This document shows, one piece after another, positions 8,010 to 16,800 of a stretch of DNA of 64,000 bases. Location: contig CAVWDE010000025.1 of NCBI GenBank assembly GCA_963753685.1, positions 62,001 to 126,000 of the forward strand, given 5' to 3'. The position numbers and the translations under genes are program-made. Numbering within the stretch: position 1 is the first letter of the stretch; every line of letters begins with the position of its first letter. The notes below the pieces were generated by a model. The model ran no database searches and was not told where the DNA came from. It saw only the letters and a program-made list of their open reading frames with translations. This stretch comes from DATAOG01 sp963753685 (GTDB lineage Bacteria > Pseudomonadota > Alphaproteobacteria > Geminicoccales > Geminicoccaceae).

Positions 8010-8900
8010 ATGCGGTTCTCGATCGTGGTGCCGTTCCGGAACGCGGAGCGCTTTCTGGAGGGCTGTATCCGTTCGCTGCTCCGGCAGAACTACCCGGACG
8101 ACCACTACGAGATCCTGCTGGTCGACAATGCCTCGAGCGACCGCTCGGTCGAGCTGGCCCGGCAACACGCTGCCGTTCGCCTGCTGCATCAGCCCCAAAT
8201 CGGCTCCTACGCGGCGCGTAACCTCGGCCTCGAGCACGCCACGGGCGAGATCATCGCCTTCATCGATGCCGACTGCGAGGCCGACCCCGGCTGGCTCTCG
8301 GCCCTCGAGCGGGCCCTGCGCGACCCGGAGATCGGCGTCGTCCTCGGGCGGCGCCAATTTCCGGTGACCACCGGGCCCCTCAAATGGCTGGAAGCCTTCG
8401 AGCGCCACAAGGCGGCCTGGGTGTTCGCGCTCCCCGAGGGCGCCAGGTACTACGGCTACACCAACAACATGGCGGTCCGGGCGGCGATGTTCGACACCAT
8501 CGGGCGCTTCGAGGAAGTCCGGCGCGGCGCGGACGCGGTCTGGGTGCAGGCCGCCGTCCGCCAGCTGTCGCCACGCGCGGTGTGCTTCACGCCCGACGCC
8601 CTGGTCCACCACATGGAGATCACCTCGCTCGCCCAGTACTACCACAAAAAGTGGCTCTATGGCCGCTCGAGCCGCCGCAACCGCAGCCGCACCAACCGCG
8701 CCTTCTCGACCCGCGACCGCCTGCAGATCTACCACCGGACCGTGGCGGCGGAGCGCTATGGCTGGATGGAGGCGTCAACCCTGCTGCTGCTGCTGACCGC
8801 CGGCGGCGTCTGCTACGACCTGGCCGCCCGCTGGCCAGACCTGGCGCCGCGCCAGCCGTCCCTGGCGTCCCGGTCCGGCGCCGAGGCGGGCAGCCCTTGA
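8010..8900 (+). CDS. Glycosyltransferase family 2 (tandem copy 1)
   Basis: GT-A fold glycosyltransferase, 296 residues. The N-terminal nucleotide-sugar domain shows FSIVVPFRNAERFLEGCIRS, EILLVDNASSDRSVELARQ, the acceptor/donor turn QIGSYAARNLGLEHATGEII and the metal-binding FIDADCEADPGWL (DxD-type). Further on are YYGYTNNMAVRAAMFDTIG with the usual GT2 loop and a C-terminal hydrophobic stretch (STLLLLLTAGGVCYDLAARW), probably a membrane association point. The start at 8010 is chosen because it follows a GGGGGAGGGGG sequence. Donor and acceptor are unknown; GT2 enzymes of this kind build surface polysaccharides or glycolipids. Its neighbour at 8968 is a close paralogue. Confidence 0.9.
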   Translation: MRFSIVVPFRNAERFLEGCIRSLLRQNYPDDHYEILLVDNASSDRSVELARQHAAVRLLHQPQIGSYAARNLGLEHATGEIIAFIDADCEADPGWLSALERALRDPEIGVVLGRRQFPVTTGPLKWLEAFERHKAAWVFALPEGARYYGYTNNMAVRAAMFDTIGRFEEVRRGADAVWVQAAVRQLSPRAVCFTPDALVHHMEITSLAQYYHKKWLYGRSSRRNRSRTNRAFSTRDRLQIYHRTVAAERYGWMEASTLLLLLTAGGVCYDLAARWPDLAPRQPSLASRSGAEAGSP

Positions 8901-8967
8901 GGCGGTTCGCGGGCGGTCGCCGCGACCGGCGGCCGGCGCACGGCGGCAGATCAGGGGACGGCCTTCA

Positions 8968-9855
8968 GTGAGGTTCTCGGTCGTGGTGCCGTTCCGGAAC
9001 GCCGAGCGGTTCCTGGAACGGTGCCTGCGCGCGCTGCTCGATCAGGCCTATCCCGTCGACCGCTACGAGATCCTCCTGGTCGACAACGCCTCGAGCGACG
9101 GCTCATGCGCGCTGGCCCGACGCCACCCCCGCGTCCGCCTCCTGCACCAGCCCCGGATCGGGGCCTACGCGGCCCGCAACCTCGGCCTCGACCACGCGCG
9201 CGGCGAGATCATCGCCTTCACCGATGCCGACTGCACGGCCGACCCGGGCTGGCTCGCCGCCCTCGACCGGACGCTTTGCGATCCCACGGTCGCGGTCGTC
9301 CTCGGCCGGCGCACCTATCCGGTCGCCGCCGGCCCGCTCAAATGGCTCGAAGCCTTCGAGCACCACAAGGCGGCTGCCGTGTTCGCCCGCCCCGACGGCG
9401 CCCGCTACTTCGGCTACACCAACAACATGGCGGCCCGCGCCGCGCTGTTCGACACCGTCGGCCGCTTCGCGGACGTCCAGCGCGGTGCCGACACCCTCTG
9501 GGTCCGGACCGCCGCCCGCCGGCTCGCGCCGGGCGCCATCAGCTTCGCCCCCGACGCCACGATCCACCACCTCGAGATCACCTCGCTCACCCGCTACTAC
9601 CACAAGCGCTGGCTCTACGGCCGCTCCAGCCGCTGGAACCGGGGCCCGCCGCGCACCCAACGCGCGCGCCCGAAGAGCGGCCGCCTCGAGATCCACCGCC
9701 GGACCGTCGCGGCCGAAGGCTACGGCTGGCCCGTGGCCGCGGCCCTGCTGCTCCTTTTGGCGCTCAGGGCCGCCTGCTACGAGCTCGCCGCCCGCCTGCC
9801 AGGCTCCCGCGCCACCCGCGATCCCGCCGGCGCCTCGGCACCAAAGTCGGCATGA
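8968..9855 (+). CDS. Glycosyltransferase family 2 (tandem copy 2)
   Basis: A 295-residue paralogue of the preceding gene, aligning over its whole length. It shares FSVVVPFRNAERFLERCLRA, EILLVDNASSDGSCALARR, the DxD-type FTDADCTADPGWL, YFGYTNNMAARAALFDTVG and the C-terminal hydrophobic stretch. By eye roughly three quarters of aligned residues are identical, so this is a fairly recent tandem duplication. The start is GTG at 8968; a GGGGACGG sequence lies upstream. Divergence in the acceptor-side region (residues 165-240) suggests the two may act on different acceptors in one pathway, but that is inference. Confidence 0.9.
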   Translation: MRFSVVVPFRNAERFLERCLRALLDQAYPVDRYEILLVDNASSDGSCALARRHPRVRLLHQPRIGAYAARNLGLDHARGEIIAFTDADCTADPGWLAALDRTLCDPTVAVVLGRRTYPVAAGPLKWLEAFEHHKAAAVFARPDGARYFGYTNNMAARAALFDTVGRFADVQRGADTLWVRTAARRLAPGAISFAPDATIHHLEITSLTRYYHKRWLYGRSSRWNRGPPRTQRARPKSGRLEIHRRTVAAEGYGWPVAAALLLLLALRAACYELAARLPGSRATRDPAGASAPKSA

Positions 9856-9874
9856 CCGTGACAATCGACCCCGG

Positions 9875-12683
9875 CTACCCGACCTCGGCTTCCAGCGCCT
9901 CGACCTCCGGCCGGCGGCGGCCGTAGCCGGTTTCCTCCACGAGCCGCCTGGCCTCGGCGAGGTGCTCGCGCGCTTTTTCCCGGTCGCCCTCCGCGAGCGC
10001 GAGCCGGGCGTATTCGAGATGGGCATCGCACTGAAAGAGCCGCATCTCGGAGCGTCTGGCGATCCGCATCGCCTCGTCCAGATCGCGCCGGGCCGCCGGA
10101 AAATCGCCGGTGTCCCGGAACAACGCCGCGCGCGCCAACAGTCCGCGGGGCAGATAGCTGATGTTGCCCGCTTGGCGCAGGCCGTCGACTGCCTCGTCGA
10201 GCTGCGCCCTGGCCTCGCCAGCCGCCCAGAGCCAGCGCCGCCCGGCCGAGGGAGAGGTGATCCAGGGCGATGTCGAGTAGACCACTGTTTGGCTTGAGCG
10301 ACCTTCGATGCGCATGGCCGCCCGCTCGCGCACCTCGGCGGCGCGGCCCTGGGCGAGCAGCAGATCGCAATAGCAATAGCCCCGGATCGAAGAGAGCCGC
10401 GGGTATTCGGGGCTGCCGTTCCGCCTGGAGCGCCTCGGCCTCCTCGAACAGCGCTTGCGCGCGCGCCGCCTCGCCCGCTTGGTGCAGGGCATCGGCCCAG
10501 GTGGTGCGGCTCGCTGAGCGCCAGAAGGCGCCCCCGCTCCGGTCGGCATAGTCGACGCTCGCCTCGCCCATCGCCACCGCCTCGGCGACATCGCCGAGCG
10601 TCAGATGCAGCTCGGAGAGATTGATCGCGCTATCGCGGCGTTCGTTCCAATCGTCTGCGCGCCGCCGCGCTCCAGCGCCGCCCGCATCGGCGCCACCGCC
10701 TCCCGCAGCCGCCCGAGCGCGCGGAGATCGAATCCGGCTTGTGTTGAGGAGCCAACGCCTGAGCGCTCTCGCGTAAGCGTCTCTACGGGCCTGGCTCCAA
10801 GGCGCATCGAAGAGGCCCGAAAGCGCCGCCAGGTCAGCACCGATACGCGCCAAGCTTGTTGGATGAGATAGTACTCTTTCGTGCCGCGCAGATGCGCGCC
10901 CAATAGACCTCGTCCAGACGCTTCCTGAAACCGCCCCGCTTGGCAGCCGTGATGCACCGCCTGGAACAGCGGCGCCATCTCGGCCAGCGTGTCGGGCAGC
11001 TGCTTGGCGCTGTCCTTGAGATGCTCGTACAGCCGCCCGTGCCCCGCCCGCCACGCCTCCGGCCGTTCCGTCTTCAGCCGCTCCCCGAAATGCTCCCGCA
11101 CCAGCGGATGCGCGTCGATCTCGTCGGGCGCGTGGTGGCTGGCTGGCGCAAGCAGGCCGAGCGCGGCGCAAGGTCCAGCGATCTCGTCCTCCCAGGCCTC
11201 CGCAGCGAGCTCGACTAGATGCTCGTTAAGCCCGGCGATCGCCGGCGGCGCTTTGAGCGCGACGACGGCTCGCCGCTTCGGCCGGGCGATCGAACAGGCC
11301 GAGAGGGCGAGCAGGTTCGGCTTTGGGCCCATCGCCGAAGCGCTCGGCGAAGGCCTGCCATCACCCGACGGGGATGGCGGCCCTGCTCGCCGGAATGTCG
11401 AGATCCGGGATCGTCGCGGCGCGGCCGATGTGGCAATCGATGCCACGGCCGATCCAGGTGCCGAGCAGCTTGATCGCGAGGCATGGTTGCCGAACGCCTC
11501 GACGGCTGCTTCGTAGCTCTTCGCGCGTCGCCCTCGATCCCCGATGACTCGCAGCAGGGCGCGACCGGCGACGGTCGAGATCTGGTCCAGGTCGAGCTCG
11601 GCGGACGGTCGCCTTGATCTCGTCGTCGGCGAGGTCGGCGACCGGCTCGCGCGTGGTGATCACGCAGAGCCCCGGATTCTCGCTTCGCCAGCTCGATCGA
11701 GCAGGACTTCGAGCGCCCGGGTCCTTGAGCTTGCCGCGATCGAAGGCCTGGCCGGATCTGCAGGGGCTCCAGGCCATCGAGCAGCAGGAGCGTGCGCTCG
11801 CCGCTGGATCAGGTCGGCCAGGCGTTCGCCCTCGGTCCCAGGCGGAAGCCCTTGCCGGCGGTCTCGATCGCCGAACCACTCGAGCGCCTTGGCGATGAAC
11901 TCGTCGGCCGAGGTCACCCGCTCCCTCGGTGCCCTGGCTGTAGAACGACCAGCCGAAGACCTGCTCGGCGCCGCGGTAGTTGTCCTCGGCCATCGGCCTC
12001 CACCATTAGTCGACCAGGGTGGATTTGCCGACCCCGCCCCAGGCGACGAGGACGCACGAGGTTGAGTCTGCCTGATCGTCCCAGGCCTTGTCGAGGAAGT
12101 TCAGCTCCTTTCGCCGGCCGAACAGCTGGCTCGTCGCTCTCCGGCAGGCGCGTGATGTCGACCTCGGGCGCCGGGCCGACGGGCTCCGGTCGCTCGTGAC
12201 CCTTACCGGTTTCGAGGTACTCGACCACTGGCGGGCCACTTCGGCAAACACCTGTCCGGATCATGGGCGAAATGGGTCAGCACCGGCTTGGCGTCGCCGG
12301 CAGCATCTGCCAGCGCTTCAGCCACGGATGCGCCTGCCAGACGCAACGACGAAGCAGGATCGGGAAGAGTCGAGGCTCCCCGGTCAGCGTCTGCTAGAGA
12401 AGATAGGGGATCTCCTCGTCCATGCAGAAGATCGAGCTGAGAAAGTCGGACGAGATCAAGCAGACGGCGCAACGGCTCTTGCTCAGGATCTCTCTGATTC
12501 TCGGCGTACCAATCGATCGCCTGCCTTGATCCGCCGGTCATCCCACACGCGGTGCCAGCTGGCCCGAGCTGCGCCAAGCTGGGGCAGCAGCCTATCCTTC
12601 CATTCTTCGTCCCTGTGGCTGTAGCTGACGAAGACGCTCGGCGGCTCGTCGTCCGGCTGGTCAGGGCTCGAGTTGACGGCCAT
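9875..12683 (-). pseudogene. Degenerate TIR / STAND NTPase / TPR protein (immune-receptor-like)
   Basis: Pieces of one large protein are readable in successive frames. N-terminus (12683 down to about 12170): a TIR domain with SVFVSYSHRDEEWKDRLLP and VWDDRRIKAGD, then in another frame SKSRCAVCLISSDFLSSIF and HPWLK. Next comes a linker with PEVDITRLPESDE and an NTPase with Walker A GGVGKST (12018-12038), then FGWSFYSQGTEG, TSADEFIAKALEWFGDRD and, after more shifts, DAHPLVREHFGERLKTERPE. The C-terminus (about 11000 to 9875) is TPR-rich and ends at REHLAEARRLVEETGYGRRR. I count at least a dozen frame changes, both insertions and deletions, plus an in-frame TAG at 12394-12396. Intact relatives are NLR-like proteins thought to sense phage or stress and trigger TIR NADase activity. 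This copy cannot make a full protein. Confidence 0.88.
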
Positions 12684-13354
12684 GGCTCAAATCCGGCCCG
12701 GTTGCGATCGGAAGTTGATCGACCACGTCAGAAAGCCATATCTGAGCGGGTAGGGCAAGCGGTCCCAAGCCAGCCCATGGCACACTTCCGTGACCTCTTG
12801 GCACACCGAGGCGACGGTGCCCGCGTGGAGGTTACATGGAGGCCGTCTTGAGATTGAGCGAATTTCCCGGATTTTGACGGTGATGCTCCATCTGAAGATG
12901 AGCATCGTAACCTATTGTCGATGCTGAGCGACAATCCATATCTACACCAGAATTCTGGTATCCACCAGATCAACCTCACAGTCGCCTCCATAGCTGGATT
13001 TCTCGGCGTCGCTGGCGAGCAACAGTATTGGGAGGCGACACTTCCGAGTAATTGACGCACCACATGGGCGACAGGAGCCAATGCGTCGTGACACACAAGT
13101 GGCGCATGGCCGGACGCCTGGCGCGATCAATTCAGTCGGGCGAAGCCGCTGTCGTCTGTCAAGGACTGTCTAGATGGCCCCATGTTGTTTGCCTGGTGCG
13201 GGGCGATTCGGCTAGGTGACGCTCTCTCGTCAGGAACAGACGCCGCGATCACTGCTTTGTGTTGCGCATTCGCCGGCTCCGATCCCGCCTCCATCCTGGA
13301 GCCCGCGGAGCTGAGTGGAGCACGATCTGGAGGCCGCCTGGCGAATGCGGTCGC
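12684..13354. other. Intergenic stretch, no gene supported
   Basis: About 670 bases upstream of the decayed TIR gene and of ppsA. It holds one short inverted repeat (GATGCTC 12882-12888 / GAGCATC 12900-12906) without a T-tract. I see no coding sequence with family features on either strand; it is probably partly remnant DNA. Confidence 0.45.
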
Positions 13355-13368
13355 TTGACCCAGGTCAA
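13355..13368 (+). promoter_or_regulatory. FNR/FixK/Dnr-type binding box upstream of ppsA
   Basis: TTGACCCAGGTCAA is a perfect dyad of the form TTGAC-N4-GTCAA, which matches the recognition pattern of CRP/FNR-family regulators (FNR, Anr, FixK, Dnr). It lies 67 bases upstream of the ppsA start, a normal activator distance. It suggests ppsA responds to low oxygen or nitrogen oxides; no such regulator gene is in the window. Confidence 0.65.
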
Positions 13369-13435
13369 TGACCGATGGCCGTGCCGGAGCCGAAGTTGCC
13401 GCCGCGATCCGCAAAGCGAAGAAGTGAGGTGCGTC

Positions 13436-15879
13436 ATGGCCGAGCCCGCCTATGTCCGTTGGTTTTCCGACATCTCCTATGCCGACGTGCCGCTGGTCGG
13501 CGGCAAGAATGCCTCGCTCGGCGAGATGTACCGGGAGCTCGTGCCGCTCGGCGTGCGCCAGGCGAACGGCTTTGCGATCACGGCGCAGGCGTTTCGCGAC
13601 GCGCTCACCCAGGCGGATTCGTGGGGAAAACTGCATGCGGAGCTGGATCGGCTCGACAAGACCGATGTCAAGGCGCTGGCCCGCGCCGGCGCCCGCTGCC
13701 GCGAGATCGTCTATGCGGCGGGCCTGCCCGAGGGGGCGCGCGAGCAGATCCTGACCGCCTGGCGCCAGCTCGTGCAGACCTATGGCGAGGATCTGTCGGT
13801 CGCGGTGCGCTCGTCGGCCACGGCCGAGGATCTGCCGACCGCGAGCTTTGCCGGCCAGCACGATACCTATCTGAACGTCCGTGGCGAGGAGATGGTGCTG
13901 GATGCGATCCGGCGCTGCAACGCGTCTCTGTTCACCGACCGGGCGATCTCCTATCGGATCGACAAGGGTTTCGATCACTTCCAGGTGGCGCTCTCGGCCT
14001 GCGTCCAGAAGATGGTGCGCTCCGATCTGGCGGCCGCCGGGGTGATCTTCTCGATCGACACCGAGACCGGGTTCCAGGATGCGGTCTTCATCACCGGCGC
14101 CTGGGGCTTGGGCGAGAACGTGGTCCAGGGGGCGGTCGACGTCGACGAGTTCTACGTCCACAAGCCCACCTTCAAGCAGGGCTACCGGGCCGTGCTCCGG
14201 CGCACGCTCGGCGCCAAGAAGGTCAAGATGGTCTATGCCGAGGGCCGCACCCGCGAGCCGACCCTCAACAAGCCGACCTCGAAGGAGGAGCGCGAGCGCT
14301 ATTGTCTCTCCGATGCCCAGGTGCTGACGCTTGCCGACTACGCGCTCAAGATCGAGGATCATTACAGCCGGCGCGGCGGCCACTTCACGGCCATGGACAT
14401 CGAGTGGGCGCTCGATGGGCTCGACGGCGAGCTCTACATCGTCCAGGCGCGGCCCGAGACGGTCGCCTCACAGCGCAAGGCGAGCGTGCTCGAGGAGTAT
14501 CGGGTCACCGGCCAGGGCAAGGTTCTTGGCCGAGGGCCGCGCGGTCGGCACCAAATGCGCGCAGGGGAGGGTCCGGACCATCAAGGACGCGCGCCATCTG
14601 TCCGAGTTCCGGCCGGGCGAGGTGCTGGTCGCCGATACCACGACGCCCGACTGGGAGCCGGTGATGAAGACCGCGGCCGCGATCGTCACCAACCGGGGCG
14701 GGCGGACCTGCCATGCCGCGATCGTCGCGCGCGAGCTCGGCATCCCGGCGGTGGTCGGCACCGACCACGGCACCCGCGTGCTCGCGACCGGCCAGGAGGT
14801 GACGGTTGCCTGCGCCGAGGGCGACATCGGCCGGGTGTACGAGGGCAAGGTCGCCTACCACGTCGAGACCACCGATCTGTCCGCGGTCGAGCGGCCCGAG
14901 ACCCACATCATGATCAACCTCGGCAATCCCGAGCTCGCGTTTCAGACCAGCTTCATCCCCAACGACGGCGTCGGCCTTGCCCGGCTCGAGTTCATCATCA
15001 ACGAGTACATCAAGGCGCATCCGCTGGCGCTGCTGCATCCCGACCGGGTCGCGGACGAATCCGAGCGCGCGCGGATCCTCGAGATGATCCGGACCTATCC
15101 GAGCGGGCGCGAGTACTTCATCGAGCGCCTGTCGGAGGGGGTCGGCACGATCGCCGCGGCGTTCTGGCCGAAGCCCGTGATCGTCCGGCTGTCCGACTTC
15201 AAGACCAACGAATATGCGGCGCTGATCGGCGGCCGGGCGTTCGAGCCGCATGAGGAGAACCCGATGCTGGGCTTCCGGGGCGCCTCGCGCTACGCCCATC
15301 CGGCCTATCGCGACGCGTTCGCGCTGGAGTGCGCCGCCATGCGCCGGGTGCGCGCCGACATGGGGCTCAAGAACCTCAAGATCATGATCCCGTTCTGCCG
15401 CCGCCTCGACGAGGCCGACAAGGTGCTCGCCGTCATGGCCGAGGAAGGCCTCGAGCGCGGGCACGACGGGCTCGAGATCTACGTGATGTGCGAGATCCCC
15501 AACAACGTCATCCAGATCAACGAGTTCTCCAAGCGCTTCGATGGCTTCTCGATCGGCTCGAACGACCTGACCCAACTGACCCTCGGCGTCGACCGCGACA
15601 GCGCGATGGTCGCGTTCGACTTCGACGAGCGCGATCCGGGCGTGCTCGCCTTCCTCAAGCAGGCGGTGGAAGGGGCAAAGCGCAACCGCCGCCATTCCGG
15701 GATCTGCGGCCAGGCGCCCTCGGACTACCTCGAGATCGCCAGGTATCTGGTCGAGCTCGGCATCGAACTCGATGAGCCTGACGCCGGACAGTGTGCTCAA
15801 GACCATGCGCGCCGTGGTCGAGCTGGAGAAGCAGCTCGGCCGCAAGGTCCGGGCGCCCGCCGCCACGGCCGCGGAATAG
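13436..15879 (+). CDS. ppsA: Phosphoenolpyruvate synthase (pyruvate, water dikinase), two +1 frameshifts
   Basis: Converts pyruvate + ATP + water to PEP + AMP + Pi for gluconeogenesis; about 813 residues once frames are joined. The N-terminal ATP-grasp domain has VPLVGGKNASLGEMYRELVP, SVAVRSSATAEDLPTASFAG and DAVFITGAWGLGENVVQGAV. The central phosphohistidine domain has the catalytic His in TNRGGRTCHAAIVARELGIP. The C-terminal PEP/pyruvate TIM barrel has RLSDFKTNEYAALIGG, ENPMLGFRGASRY and DGFSIGSNDLTQLTLGVDRD, and the catalytic Cys in NRRHSGICGQAPSDY. Frame breaks fit one extra base in TT at 14523-14524 and in AA at 15766-15767. The tail then reads SLTPDSVLKTMRAVVELEKQ and stops at TAG 15877. 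Both breaks look like sequencing errors. A FNR-type box lies upstream. Confidence 0.92.
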
Positions 15880-15882
15880 CGC

Positions 15883-16800
15883 TCAATCGAGCCACGGCGC
15901 AGGCACCCCCTCGGCGAGGAAGCAGACCGTTCCGGCCAGCTCGCCGGGGAGTGCCGCGGCGAGCACGCCCTCGGCCATCTCGACCGGCCTCAGCCCGTTG
16001 CGCGCCAGCATCTGACCGGTTTGGACGAGGTCGTCGGAGCTCACGGCGAACGCCGCCATGAACGGCTGGTAGGGCAGGGTGGTTTCGGGGAACAGCCGGG
16101 CGAGGCGTCCCGGATCGACGAAAGCAATCCGCGCGCGCCCGAGCGCCAGCCACCAGACGGCGCCGGCGCTCTCCGGCTCGCGGCCGACGAACCGGCCAAA
16201 GCGCGCCGCCGCCTCGACCGGATCCGCGACCGAGAGCAGCACGTCGGTAAGCGCCCGGGCCCGGTTCGGCTGCAGGGCCCAGCGCTGCTGCCGGACCAGC
16301 TCCGGTGTGTGATGCTGGCAGAATTGGATGCGGCCTTCGGGCATCGCTCCGGGCGGTACGCGCACGACCGAGAACCGCGCCAGGCGATCGCCAGCGGGCG
16401 TCTGGACCGTGCGCTCCAGTCGGATCACCGGCTCCGGCACGAAGCCGGCCGTGGCCAGACGGGCGTGCGTGGCCTCGGCGTCGGCGGTTCCGAGGGCAAT
16501 CAGATGCAGACCGGCATACCGGAGAATCGCTTCGCGGAGCTGGTGAGCGACCGGCGTGTCGGCGACCGCGGTCAGGAGCTCGACATAGCCCTCTTCGAGC
16601 ATGGCCAGGCGATTGGCGGTACCGGCGGGCACCAGCGCTTCGCCGGCGGCCAGGCGGTGACGCTGCGGCGAGAGCGGCGTGAGGTGAAAGCCGAGCCGCG
16701 CGAACGCCTGCGCCGCCCGCGCCATGTCTGGCACGAACAGCCCGACGTGATCCAGCTCGACCTCGCCTGGACCTGGCAGACTGTCGTCGGTTCCCAGCAT
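15883..16800 (-). CDS. VOC (glyoxalase-like) family protein
   Basis: A 305-residue protein with two vicinal-oxygen-chelate modules. The N-terminal one begins ELDHVGLFVPDMARAAQAFA, the classic VOC opening with the metal-ligand His, and continues GTANRLAMLEEGYVELLTAV, resembling the glyoxalase-like Glyoxalase_3 group. The C-terminal module is weaker (ALTDVLLSVADPVEAAARFG). Catalytic class (dioxygenase, isomerase, lyase) cannot be told. Its ATG overlaps the stop of the upstream molybdenum hydroxylase gene (ATGA at 16797-16800), so the two are translationally coupled and probably share a pathway. Confidence 0.82.
   Translation of the reverse strand: MLGTDDSLPGPGEVELDHVGLFVPDMARAAQAFARLGFHLTPLSPQRHRLAAGEALVPAGTANRLAMLEEGYVELLTAVADTPVAHQLREAILRYAGLHLIALGTADAEATHARLATAGFVPEPVIRLERTVQTPAGDRLARFSVVRVPPGAMPEGRIQFCQHHTPELVRQQRWALQPNRARALTDVLLSVADPVEAAARFGRFVGREPESAGAVWWLALGRARIAFVDPGRLARLFPETTLPYQPFMAAFAVSSDDLVQTGQMLARNGLRPVEMAEGVLAAALPGELAGTVCFLAEGVPAPWLD

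Noticed and set aside
12728..13096. Minus-strand frame between the TIR ruin and ppsA
   Set aside because: Ser/Arg/Cys-rich with no motif or ribosome-binding site; looks random.
13436..15879. Programmed frameshifting in ppsA
   Set aside because: Neither site has a slippery heptamer or a downstream pseudoknot that I can see, and two separate +1 events in one housekeeping gene fit the window-wide insertion bias better.
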